Shown here piece after piece: positions 51,914 through 60,311 of a DNA stretch of 64,000 nt. Every line of letters begins with the position of its first letter. Position 1 is the first letter of the stretch. The stretch comes from Nocardia sp. SYP-A9097 (GTDB lineage Bacteria; Actinomycetota; Actinomycetes; Mycobacteriales; Mycobacteriaceae). The DNA lies in NCBI RefSeq assembly GCF_009649815.1, contig NZ_WJIC01000031.1, positions 1 to 64,000 on the forward strand, in the 5' to 3' direction. The position numbers and the translations under genes are program-made. The notes under the pieces were generated by a model that was given only the letters and a program-made list of their open reading frames with translations, did not search any database and was not told where the DNA came from.

Positions 51914-52824
51914 GTTCGGTGGAACTCGGACTCGCCTATCGGGATTGCCGCCGCATCGCCGCCGAGCACGGGCGCACCTATTTCCTGGCGACCCGACTGC
52001 TGGAACCGGAGCGAAGACCCGCCGTGCACGCGCTGTACGCGTTCGCGCGCATGGTCGACGACATTGTCGACGAGAGTGGCGCGGCAATGCGTACGGAACA
52101 CTCTGCGGAGCAACTGGACCGGATCGAGAACGAGCTACGCGGGCGGCTGGTGCGCGCACCCGGCACCTGCGACGACCGCGTGCTGCTCGCCGTCTCCGAT
52201 ACGATCCTGCGGTATTCCATTGCCCCCGAACACTTCTGGGTGTTCCTGGACTCCATGCGCATGGATATCCCCGGCGGTCCGCAATACCGCGACCGCTACC
52301 CCACCTTGGATGCGCTGCGCGAGTACATGCGCGGCTCGGCCGCCGCCATCGGCCTGCAACTATTACCCGTCCTCGGCACCGTCGTCCCGGTCGCCGAGGC
52401 CGAACCCGCCGCGGCCGCGCTCGGAGAAGCCTTCCAGCTCACCAACTTTCTCCGCGATATCGCCGAGGACCTCGACCGGGGCCGCATCTATCTGCCCGCC
52501 GAGGAACTCGCCGCCTTCGGCGTGGACGACGACCTGCTGAAGCACTGCCGGGACACCGGCCGCACCGACCCCCGAGTCCGCCGCGTCCTGGCGCATCTCA
52601 TCGCGATCAACCGCGGCATGTACCGCCACGCCACCCCCGGCATCGACCTGCTCGCCCCGCGCGTGCGGCCCGCCATCCGCACCGCCGCCACCCTCTACAG
52701 TGCGATCCTGGACGAGATCGAACGCACCGACTACACCGTCTTCACCCACCGCGCGGCCGTCCCCCGGCGTCGCCGCCTCCGCGTCGCCGCACGGGAATTC
52801 GCCTCGGACCTGCGCCGGGCATGA
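51910..52824 (+). CDS. crtB: Phytoene synthase
   Basis: A 304-residue head-to-head prenyl synthase that joins two GGPP into phytoene. The two Asp-rich motifs are visible: ARMVDDIVDE (about residue 48) and NFLRDIAEDLDRGRIYLP (about residue 180), plus YCRxVAG-like MRMDIPGG. Its ATG is inside the mptA stop (ATGA), so it is translationally coupled to an envelope gene. With crtI and idsA it completes the early carotenoid pathway. Confidence 0.95.
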   Translation: MSSVELGLAYRDCRRIAAEHGRTYFLATRLLEPERRPAVHALYAFARMVDDIVDESGAAMRTEHSAEQLDRIENELRGRLVRAPGTCDDRVLLAVSDTILRYSIAPEHFWVFLDSMRMDIPGGPQYRDRYPTLDALREYMRGSAAAIGLQLLPVLGTVVPVAEAEPAAAALGEAFQLTNFLRDIAEDLDRGRIYLPAEELAAFGVDDDLLKHCRDTGRTDPRVRRVLAHLIAINRGMYRHATPGIDLLAPRVRPAIRTAATLYSAILDEIERTDYTVFTHRAAVPRRRRLRVAAREFASDLRRA

Positions 52825-52828
52825 AAAT

Positions 52829-52854
52829 GGCGGGGACGGCGAACCGTCCCCGCC
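52829..52854 (+). terminator. Terminator hairpin after crtB
   Basis: Perfect 11-bp stem, GGCGGGGACGG (52829-52839) with CCGTCCCCGCC (52844-52854) around a four-base loop, five bases after the crtB stop. It also faces the convergent small secreted gene and could serve both. Confidence 0.75.
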
Positions 52855-52864
52855 ACCGCACCGC

Positions 52865-53134
52865 TTACATCGGGCACATGTAGATCGGCGCGCACGGCTT
52901 CTGCACGCTCCCGGTCGGCGCACCGAACAGAGTCAGCAGATCCAGCACCGCACTCCCGGTGGTATTGGCGTAGATGGGCTGCGCATCACTCGGCTGGGCC
53001 GCCGGAGTCGCGACCTCCAGCGGAACCCCACCGGCCGGAGCGGACGCACCGGCGACGGCGGAGCCACCGGCGACCGCCCCGGCCAGAGCCGTCATCACGA
53101 CGGCGGTACGAAGTGCGGGAAGAAGAGCACGCAT
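52865..53134 (-). CDS. Small secreted protein
   Basis: An 89-residue exported protein: signal peptide about residues 1-30 (ending AGASAPAG), short mature part with two C-terminal cysteines (KPCAPIYMCPM) that could form a disulfide. I recognise no family. It is convergent with crtB across a hairpin and lies downstream of the Rv2175c-like gene on the same strand, but a 106-bp gap suggests its own promoter. Confidence 0.6.
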   Translation of the reverse strand: MRALLPALRTAVVMTALAGAVAGGSAVAGASAPAGGVPLEVATPAAQPSDAQPIYANTTGSAVLDLLTLFGAPTGSVQKPCAPIYMCPM

Positions 53135-53240
53135 CGAGCGGAGTCCTTTGATCGGGGAGCAATTGCACCCGTCACGTTTTCAGACTCCGACCCCGCAGCG
53201 ACAGACCGTGATTCCCGTGCCCCTCGCGCCGGGGGCCGAC

Positions 53241-53609
53241 TCAGAAGGGGTCGGCGGCGGCGCGGCGGATGACCTCGCGGGCGAGGTCGCCGTGCAGGGC
53301 GTCGATGGGACGGCCGGGTAGGGATTCGTCCTCGGTGTAGATCCACTCGAGGATTTCCTCATCGGTGTATTTACCGTCGCGCATGACGGTGATCAGGCCG
53401 GTGAGATGCTTCGCGATCTCGCCCGTGGAGTCGAAGAACTCCTTCGGGACGGCGATAACGCCGTCGCGGCGGACCGCGATCAGCTGATGTTCGCGCAGCA
53501 TCTGGTGCACTCGGGTAACGGACAAACCGAGCAGGTCCGCCACGTCGGGCAGGGGAAGCACGGTTACCGAATCCGGCAGGACATCATTGCTGTAGGGGAT
53601 GGCACTCAC
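53241..53609 (-). CDS. Rv2175c-like DNA-binding protein
   Basis: A 122-residue helix-turn-helix protein. LPLPDVADLLGLSVTRVHQML (about 17-37) is the HTH, followed by a wing (IAVRRDGVIAVPKEFF) and a C-terminal helical region with ILEWIYTEDESLPG. In M. tuberculosis Rv2175c is phosphorylated by PknL, encoded next to it and divergent as here. GTG 53609 is chosen to leave room for the divergent promoter; longer starts run toward the pknL start. Confidence 0.85.
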   Translation of the reverse strand: MSAIPYSNDVLPDSVTVLPLPDVADLLGLSVTRVHQMLREHQLIAVRRDGVIAVPKEFFDSTGEIAKHLTGLITVMRDGKYTDEEILEWIYTEDESLPGRPIDALHGDLAREVIRRAAADPF

Positions 53610-53716
53610 GGCTACAACGGTAGTCTGTCGTGCCACGTCCGCCGCATCACACCCCGACCCGACTACCATCGGGTCACAGTCGCGCAAGGCGACAGGGAAA
53701 TCGGAAGGGTTCGCAG

Positions 53717-55723
53717 TTGATCGGCGAGATGCTGGAAGGGCGCTACCGCGTCGACGCGCCGATCGCGCGCGGCGGTATGTCCATGGTGTTCCGGGGGGTG
53801 GACACCCGTCTGGACCGACCGGTCGCCATCAAGGTGATGGACCCCAAGTTCGCCGCCGACCCCCAATTCCTCACCCGCTTCGAACTCGAGGCCCGCGCGG
53901 TTGCCAAGCTCAAACACCCCGGGCTGGTCGCGGTGTACGACCAGGGCGTGGATGGGGATCATCCATTCCTGATCATGGAATTGGTCGAGGGCGGCACCCT
54001 GCGCGAACTGCTGCGCGAGCGCGGACCCATGCCGCCGCACGCGGTGCGCGCCGTCGCCGAACCGGTGCTGGCGGCCATCGGCGTCGCGCACGCGGCGGGG
54101 CTGGTGCACCGCGATATCAAACCCGAGAACGTGCTCATCTCCGATTCCGGTGAAGTCAAGATCGCCGACTTCGGGTTGGTGCGCGCGGTCGCCGCGGCGA
54201 ACATCACCTCCGACAGCGTGATTCTGGGCACGGCCGCGTACCTCTCGCCCGAGCAGGTCACCAGCGGAAGCGCCGACTCCCGCAGTGATGTGTACTCGGC
54301 GGGCATTCTCATCTTCGAAATGCTCACCGGGCGTACCCCATTCACCGGCGACACCTCCATTTCCGTTGCGCTGCAACGGGTCGAGAAGGATGTGCCGAGC
54401 CCGAGCCAGCTCATCTCCGGGGTCCCACCGGAATTCGACGAACTGGTCGCGCACGCCACCGCGCGCGAACCCTCGCATCGATTCGCCGATGCCACCGAGA
54501 TGGCGCGGGAACTACGCCGGATTGCCCGCGAGTTGCGACTCCCTGACTACCGGGTGCCGTCGCCGACCGAATCGGCCGAGCACCTCAGCGCCCACCACCG
54601 GGTCGGCCCGACTCCGGCCGCCGCCCGGCAGGCCCCGTACACCCCCGAACCCGCGCGGCACGCGCCCTACGGGGCCGCCGATGTCACCACGCGCATTCCC
54701 GCGGATCCGCCGACCATGCAGGTGCCACCGCATCAGCAGACCCGAGTCATGACCGCCGCCAGGGAGATTCCGCCGGAGTACGCCCCACCCACTCGGCAGG
54801 ACATGCGCGAACCCGATCGCGGACACCGCTCGGAGCTCATCGAGGATCGCGGTAAATCCCGGCGGACCGTGATCATCTGGCTCAGCATTGTGGTCGCCCT
54901 GGCCCTGCTGCTCGGCATCGGCGGCTGGTGGCTGGGAGTCGGCAGATACTCGGCGGTGCCGTCCATCGCCGGACTCGACACCCAGCGCGCGGTCGCCGCG
55001 CTACAGGACGCGGGCTTCAAGACCGAGACCAGACAGAAGGCGTCGGACATCATTCCGCTGGGCAATGTGGTCGGCACCGATCCGGCGGCCGGAACCAAGG
55101 TCACCAAGGGGTCGACCGTCGCGGTACTGGTCTCCAGCGGTAAACCGAAAGTCCCGGATGTCACACCCGGACAGGATGTTTCGAGCGTGACCAAGGCGAT
55201 CAGAGACGCGGGGCTGACGCCGGTCGACTCCGGGGAGATCGGCAGCACGGCCCCGAAAGGCACACTCGCCAAGGTGGATCCGGGCCCCGGGACCGTACTC
55301 CCCGCGGGCGGCACCGTGAAGGTGTACCGCAGCAAGGGATCCGCGCCGGTCAAACTCCCCGATCTGAGCGGCAAGACCGAGGACGAGGCCAAGGGCATCC
55401 TGCAGAAGGCCGGAATCACCATCCGCGACACCCGATCCGAGTTCAACGCCAAGATCAAGGCCGGTCAGGTCATCAGCACCGATCCCGCCGCCGGAACCAT
55501 GGTCGAATCCGGTGACGGCGTAACACTCGTCATCAACAACGCGGTCGAAGTCCCCAGCGTGCTGGGCTCCAATGTCGCCGCCGCCCGCACCAAACTCGAA
55601 GCCCTCGGCCTCAAAGTGACTGTGCGCCAACTGGCCTCGAACGAAAGCTCGATCGTCATCTCCCAGAGCACGCTCGGCAATATCGAATCCGGCTCCACAG
55701 TCACCCTCGTAGCGATTCCCTAG
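53717..55723 (+). CDS. pknL: Serine/threonine protein kinase PknL with PASTA repeats
   Basis: A 668-residue membrane receptor kinase. The kinase domain (about 10-275) has the glycine loop IARGGMSMVFRG, Lys39 in VAIKVMD, catalytic Asp133 in HRDIKPEN, and DFG at 151-153. A Pro/Arg juxtamembrane stretch leads to a membrane helix (about 385-408), followed by four PASTA units (starting near VPSIAGLD, VPDVTPGQ, LPDLSGKT and VPSVLGSN) that bind wall fragments. M. tuberculosis PknL lacks PASTA repeats; corynebacterial forms have them. TTG 53717 is chosen; ATG 53729 is possible. Confidence 0.93.
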   Translation: MIGEMLEGRYRVDAPIARGGMSMVFRGVDTRLDRPVAIKVMDPKFAADPQFLTRFELEARAVAKLKHPGLVAVYDQGVDGDHPFLIMELVEGGTLRELLRERGPMPPHAVRAVAEPVLAAIGVAHAAGLVHRDIKPENVLISDSGEVKIADFGLVRAVAAANITSDSVILGTAAYLSPEQVTSGSADSRSDVYSAGILIFEMLTGRTPFTGDTSISVALQRVEKDVPSPSQLISGVPPEFDELVAHATAREPSHRFADATEMARELRRIARELRLPDYRVPSPTESAEHLSAHHRVGPTPAAARQAPYTPEPARHAPYGAADVTTRIPADPPTMQVPPHQQTRVMTAAREIPPEYAPPTRQDMREPDRGHRSELIEDRGKSRRTVIIWLSIVVALALLLGIGGWWLGVGRYSAVPSIAGLDTQRAVAALQDAGFKTETRQKASDIIPLGNVVGTDPAAGTKVTKGSTVAVLVSSGKPKVPDVTPGQDVSSVTKAIRDAGLTPVDSGEIGSTAPKGTLAKVDPGPGTVLPAGGTVKVYRSKGSAPVKLPDLSGKTEDEAKGILQKAGITIRDTRSEFNAKIKAGQVISTDPAAGTMVESGDGVTLVINNAVEVPSVLGSNVAAARTKLEALGLKVTVRQLASNESSIVISQSTLGNIESGSTVTLVAIP

Positions 55724-55749
55724 ATCCCCTTCGGACTTCTACGGACGAA

Positions 55750-55779
55750 ATGCGCCCGATCCGTCAGGATCGGGCGCAT
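55750..55779. terminator. Bidirectional terminator between pknL and aroG
   Basis: Perfect 13-bp stem, ATGCGCCCGATCC (55750-55762) and GGATCGGGCGCAT (55767-55779), four-base loop, with a T-rich run after it on the plus strand and GAAATG on the other side. The two genes converge here. Confidence 0.88.
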
Positions 55780-55810
55780 TCCTATTTCGTTGTGCCACTG
55801 AGCGATTCGC

Positions 55811-57199
55811 TCAGCGGAGCATCTCCGCTACCAGGAACGCCAGTTCCAGGGACTGCTGGGTGTTGAGGCGGGGGTCGCAGGCCGTCTCGTAGCGATTCTC
55901 CAGGTCCAGGTCCGAGATGTCCTGTGCACCACCGAGGCATTCGGTGACGTTCTCGCCGGTGAGCTCGATGTGCAGGCCGCCCGGGTGGGTGCCGAGGGCG
56001 TGGTGCACCTCGAAGAAGCCCTGCACCTCGTCGACGATGCGGTCGAAGTGGCGGGTCTTGTAGCCGTTCGAGGTCTCATGCGTATTGCCGTGCATGGGGT
56101 CGCACTGCCAGATCACCTGGTGGCCGGTGGCCTGTACCTTCTCGATGATCGCGGGCAGCACCTCGCGGACCTTCTGATTGCCCATGCGGGCGACCAGGGT
56201 GAGGCGGCCGGGCTCATTGTTGGGGTCCAGGCGCTCGACGTACTCCACGGCCTGTTCGGGCGTGGTGGTCGGGCCGATCTTGAGACCGATCGGGTTCGCG
56301 AGGAGTTCGGCGAAGGCGATATGCGCGCCGTCGAGCTGACGGGTGCGCTCACCGATCCACAGGAAGTGCGCGGACAGGTCGTAGAGCACCGGTTCGCCCG
56401 TGGTGGGATGCGAGCTCAGGCGCAGCATGGCGCGCTCGTAATCGAGCACGAGCGCCTCATGGCTGGCGTAGAGACGGGCGGTGGACAGGTTCGGGTCATT
56501 GACGCGGCAGGCCTTCATGAAGGCCAGTGCGCGGTCGATCTCCGCGGCCAGGGCCTCATAGCGGGCACCGGCCGGGGACTGTGCCACGAACTCGCGGTTC
56601 CAGTCGTGCACCTTGTGCAGATCGGCCATGCCCGCGGAGGTGAGCGAGCGCACCAGGTTCATGGCGGCCGAGGCGTTGGCGTAGGCGCGCACCAGACGCG
56701 ACGGATCATGTTCGCGCACAGCCGGATCGGCGACGAGCGAATTGACCATGTCACCGCGGTAGGAGATCAGGCCGAGGGAATCGGTATCGGAGGAGCGCGG
56801 CTTGGCGTACTGCCCCGCGATGCGCGCCACCTTCACCACCGGCAGGCTGGCGCCGTAGGTGAGCACCACGGCCATCTGCAGCAGGGTGCGGATATTGCCG
56901 CGGATATGCGGTTCGGTGTTGTCGGCGAAGGTCTCCGCGCAGTCACCGCCCTGCATGAGGAAGGCCTCACCGCGCGCCACCTCGGCCAGGCGTAGTTTGA
57001 GCTCCTCCACCTCGGCGGGTACGCAGATGGGCGGCACCGATTCGAGGACGGTGCGCATCTTGGCGGCCTGCTCCGGATCCCACGACGGCTGCTGCAGCGC
57101 GGTGCGAGTCAGGGCGTCATCGAGACGCCGACGCAGCTCGGCAGGCAACGGTGGAAGTTCCGGCAAGCGATCTATCGGTACGTCGACGGTCCAGTTCAC
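55811..57199 (-). CDS. aroG: Class II DAHP synthase
   Basis: A 462-residue plant-type 3-deoxy-D-arabino-heptulosonate-7-phosphate synthase, first step of the shikimate pathway. VNWTVDVPIDRLPELPPLP at the start matches mycobacterial AroG. LMQGGDCAETFADNTEPHIRG (about residues 82-102), KVARIAGQYAKPRS (about 122) and WQCDPMHGNTHE (about 365) include the metal and PEP ligands. GTG 57199 is chosen; the upstream frame to 57379 is not conserved. Position matches Rv2178c. Confidence 0.97.
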   Translation of the reverse strand: MNWTVDVPIDRLPELPPLPAELRRRLDDALTRTALQQPSWDPEQAAKMRTVLESVPPICVPAEVEELKLRLAEVARGEAFLMQGGDCAETFADNTEPHIRGNIRTLLQMAVVLTYGASLPVVKVARIAGQYAKPRSSDTDSLGLISYRGDMVNSLVADPAVREHDPSRLVRAYANASAAMNLVRSLTSAGMADLHKVHDWNREFVAQSPAGARYEALAAEIDRALAFMKACRVNDPNLSTARLYASHEALVLDYERAMLRLSSHPTTGEPVLYDLSAHFLWIGERTRQLDGAHIAFAELLANPIGLKIGPTTTPEQAVEYVERLDPNNEPGRLTLVARMGNQKVREVLPAIIEKVQATGHQVIWQCDPMHGNTHETSNGYKTRHFDRIVDEVQGFFEVHHALGTHPGGLHIELTGENVTECLGGAQDISDLDLENRYETACDPRLNTQQSLELAFLVAEMLR

Positions 57200-57406
57200 A
57201 GGTTCAGAATACGGACCGCGGCAAACCGCGTGGACTACACCCAGGGCTGGAATCCCTGACACCGTACGAACCGATCTTGACGCGGGCTGCGAGTCACCGC
57301 CGACGAACGGGAACCTAGGCTGGAACCCCGGAGGATCTGCCCGGATCGTCCGCATCCCAGCGTCGCAGGCGAATGCCACGGCCGGAACCGAGGAGAGTCC
57401 GTTCTC

Positions 57407-57907
57407 TTGCGCTATTTCTATGACTCGGAATTCATCGAGGACGGCTCGACCATCGACCTCGTCTCGATAGCCGTGGTGTGCGAAGACGGACGCGAATACT
57501 ACGCGGTATCAACAGAATTCGACGCCGGCAAGGCCGGGCCATTCGTGCGCCGCAATGTGCTGCCGAAGCTGCCGCCGCGCTCGTCGCACCTGTGGCGCAG
57601 CCGCGAGAAGATCCGCGAGGACCTCTACCGCTTCTTCCTCCCCCGCCCCGGTGTCGAACCCGAACTCTGGGCCTGGGTCGGCGCATACGACCACGTGGCA
57701 CTGTGCCAACTGTGGGGTTCGATGGTCGATCTCCCGAACGCCCTCCCCCGCTACACCAATGAACTGCGCCAGCACTGGGTACAGCACGGTAGCCCGGCCC
57801 TGCCGCCCATCCCCAAGGACGCGCACGACGCGCTCGCCGACGCCCGCCACAACCTGGCCAAATTCGAGGCCATCGAGGCACACCGCCGCATCCGATCAGG
57901 CGCATAG
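57407..57907 (+). CDS. Rv2179c-like 3'-5' exoribonuclease
   Basis: A 166-residue DEDDh-type nuclease. The first acidic motif MRYFYDSEFIEDG carries Asp6 and Glu8; a central AWVGAYDHVALC holds the second Asp; the C-terminal KDAHDALADARHNL has the HxxxxD of DEDDh enzymes. It corresponds to the structurally studied Rv2179c. The start is TTG 57407, as MRYFYDSEF is the usual family N-terminus. It is the last conserved-order gene before the three-gene island. Confidence 0.92.
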   Translation: MRYFYDSEFIEDGSTIDLVSIAVVCEDGREYYAVSTEFDAGKAGPFVRRNVLPKLPPRSSHLWRSREKIREDLYRFFLPRPGVEPELWAWVGAYDHVALCQLWGSMVDLPNALPRYTNELRQHWVQHGSPALPPIPKDAHDALADARHNLAKFEAIEAHRRIRSGA

Positions 57908-57969
57908 TCGCATAGTCGCCTTGTACAGTTCGCTGAGAGACCCCGAACAACAAGGAGAAGCCGACGCCG

Positions 57970-59139
57970 ATGGCGCAGCAGCATGACGCCGACTTTCAGA
58001 CCTTCGCGATGCTCCGGGAGTTGGGCGTCAGCGGCGAACTCGTGGACGTCGAGCGGGAGAACTCGAACGGCCCGGTCGAGCCCTACGACCCGAATCAGAT
58101 CGATGTACTGACCCGAACACCGACGATCAATCTAGTGCTGTCTCGGTTGAAGCGCGGAAAGATCGACCTGCAACCGGATTTCCAGCGCGCTGCCGGGATT
58201 TGGAACGACGACAACCAGAGTCGGCTCATCGAATCGATGCTGCTCCGAATTCCCTTGCCCGCTTTCTACGCTGCGGAAACCCAGGATGACGCCTGGGCGA
58301 TCGTGGATGGTATCCAACGGCTGACATCCATTGCCCGATTCATGGCACCGGAGCTGACACCATTCCAACCGCTGAAGCTCAAGGGATTGAACTATCTCGC
58401 CTTCGAGGGCGCGAGCTTCGAGGATCTGCCCGGACACCTCCAAACTCGACTGGAGGAAACCGAGATCGTACTCCACTTGATCAGGCTAGGAACTCCGGAT
58501 GCAGCGAAGTTTAATATCTTCGCGCGCCTAAATACTGGCGGCCTGCCACTGACCACGCAGGAGTTGCGCCACGCATTGATTCCAGGCCCAGCACGCGGAA
58601 TTTTGGCCGAGCTTGCCGATTCGTTCGAGTTCCTGGCTGCGACCGATGGGTCGGTGGCCAGCAGTCGCATGGCTGACCGCGAGATGGTACTTCGCTTCAT
58701 CGCATTCCTTCTCATCGATCCAAAGTCCTACGGAGAAAAGGATTTTGATCAATTCTTGCGCAAGAGCATGCAACAGATCAACAACCTGCCTGACAGCGAA
58801 ATAGATCATATCAAGTTAGAATTCACTCGTTCAATGAATGCAGCGCAAGAGATATTCGGACCCTACGCATTTCGTAAACGCTACGTCGCCAAGTCAAACC
58901 GCTTCCCCATCAACAAGGCACTGTTCGAAGCACTCGGAGTCACACTCGCCAGACGCTCCCCACAGCAACTGAAAGCATTGATCACCCAGCGCGAAGCAGT
59001 CGTGAGCGGATTCATGGCCCTGATGTCCAATGACACCAGGTTCGAGCAGTCCATCTCGATGAGCACCGGAGATCCGGCGCGAGTACGGTACCGATTCACA
59101 ACCCTCGACGGAATGCTCTCCAACTTCGATCGGAGATAA
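57970..59139 (+). CDS. DUF262 (GmrS-like/ParB-like) protein of a putative defence island
   Basis: A 389-residue protein. DLQPDFQRAAGIWND (about residues 67-80), RLIESMLLRIPLPAFYA and VDGIQRLTSI (residues 112-121, a form of the DGQQR motif) are the DUF262 core, an NTPase/ParB-like nuclease fold found in type IV restriction (GmrS) and other defence proteins. FNIFARLNTGGLPLTTQELRHAL is typical DUF262. No HNH/DUF1524 half (GmrD-like) is present. It has AAGGAG nine bases upstream and is two bases from the next gene. Base composition drops in its 3' half (49 G+C in 120 bases at 58741-58860, my count). Function inferred. Confidence 0.85.
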   Translation: MAQQHDADFQTFAMLRELGVSGELVDVERENSNGPVEPYDPNQIDVLTRTPTINLVLSRLKRGKIDLQPDFQRAAGIWNDDNQSRLIESMLLRIPLPAFYAAETQDDAWAIVDGIQRLTSIARFMAPELTPFQPLKLKGLNYLAFEGASFEDLPGHLQTRLEETEIVLHLIRLGTPDAAKFNIFARLNTGGLPLTTQELRHALIPGPARGILAELADSFEFLAATDGSVASSRMADREMVLRFIAFLLIDPKSYGEKDFDQFLRKSMQQINNLPDSEIDHIKLEFTRSMNAAQEIFGPYAFRKRYVAKSNRFPINKALFEALGVTLARRSPQQLKALITQREAVVSGFMALMSNDTRFEQSISMSTGDPARVRYRFTTLDGMLSNFDRR

Positions 59140-59141
59140 TA

Positions 59142-60284
59142 ATGATCCGTGAGATCCGATTGTTGAACTTCAAAGGATTCGCAGATCAGACAGTTCCTCT
59201 CGGCCAATTCACCCTTTTGACCGGACTGAACTCCTCAGGGAAGAGCACAGTGCTCCAGGCATTCGCCCTGACCCGTCAGTCGGCGGAGACAGGACGAATT
59301 TTCGGGTCGCCTTCAAATCCCTATTGCGGGTTCACCCTCAATGGGGAAATGGTCGAACTCGGCACAGGCCGCGACCTACGGCATGAATCATGGATTGCCA
59401 ATGGCGAGATAACTTTGGATTTCCAATGCGAAGATCCTACAACCGGCAAGGAATTCCGGTTCCGATGGTCGGCCGGATACGACGCTGACGAAGACTTTCT
59501 GAAATTCGAATCCATGCCGACCATGCAGGAATGGCTATCGAATCCGCGACCGAACTTCCTGACGTCGAGCCTTTTCCAGTACCTGCGGGCCGATCGCATC
59601 AATCCGGCCGTGAGCTACCCCCGCTCCAGCAGGAGCAGGCAAGGATTTCTCGGCGCTCGCGGGGAGTACACCGCTGATGTGCTGCGGCAGCATCAGGACG
59701 ATCCAGTATCGCCGGAGGTTCGACATCCGGCCGCTGTCTCGGACCAATTGCTGCGGCAAACCGAAGCCTGGCTTGGCCATCTCTGTCCCGGAATCAATCT
59801 CACCGCAACGGGCATCGACGGCACCGATGCGGTTCGAATCGCCTACAGCCACGGCACTGGTGGGCTCACCTCATCGAACCAATATCGTCCCACCAACGTC
59901 GGATTCGGTCTCACCTACGTCCTACCGATCATCGTTGCCTGCCTCACGGCGAAGCCAGGGGCGTTGATCCTGCTGGAGAACCCCGAGGCACACCTCCATC
60001 CGCGGGGGCAATCAGCCCTCGCGGAACTTGTTGTGCGAGCGGCAAAGACCGGTGCGCAAGTCATCGTGGAGTCGCACAGCGATCACATCCTCAACGGTGT
60101 TCGGATCGCGGTGAAGAAGAACCTGATTCAACGGGATCAACTGAAACTGCACTACTTTCACTCCGGATCGACAGCAGGTCACGCATTTCAAACCATCGAG
60201 GTGGGCCCGGCGGGTACCATCGCGCAGTGGCCCGACGGCTTCTTCGACGAGTGGGACCGGGCGCTGGATGAACTGATCGACTGA
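59142..60284 (+). CDS. SMC-like AAA ATPase with DUF3696-type C-terminus
   Basis: A 380-residue ATPase of the ABC/SMC-RecF-like group. Walker A is GLNSSGKST (residues 28-36), the signature-like NVGFGLTYVLPII lies near 250, Walker B is LILLENPEAHLHP (about residues 275-288) and the switch is ESHSDHILNGVR (about 308). The end, WPDGFFDEWDRALDEL, is the DUF3696 pattern. Related ATPases serve in OLD-like and other anti-phage modules, often with a separate effector. It starts two bases after the DUF262 stop, so the two are co-translated. GC is lower than in flanking genes. Confidence 0.88.
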   Translation: MIREIRLLNFKGFADQTVPLGQFTLLTGLNSSGKSTVLQAFALTRQSAETGRIFGSPSNPYCGFTLNGEMVELGTGRDLRHESWIANGEITLDFQCEDPTTGKEFRFRWSAGYDADEDFLKFESMPTMQEWLSNPRPNFLTSSLFQYLRADRINPAVSYPRSSRSRQGFLGARGEYTADVLRQHQDDPVSPEVRHPAAVSDQLLRQTEAWLGHLCPGINLTATGIDGTDAVRIAYSHGTGGLTSSNQYRPTNVGFGLTYVLPIIVACLTAKPGALILLENPEAHLHPRGQSALAELVVRAAKTGAQVIVESHSDHILNGVRIAVKKNLIQRDQLKLHYFHSGSTAGHAFQTIEVGPAGTIAQWPDGFFDEWDRALDELID

Positions 60285-60311
60285 ATCGCGCCGCAATACC
60301 CGGGGGATCGA

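Noticed and set aside
57407..57907. Exoribonuclease as a fourth member of the island
   Set aside because: It matches the conserved-order Rv2179c gene, has host-like composition and is 62 bp upstream, so it is most likely a housekeeping neighbour.
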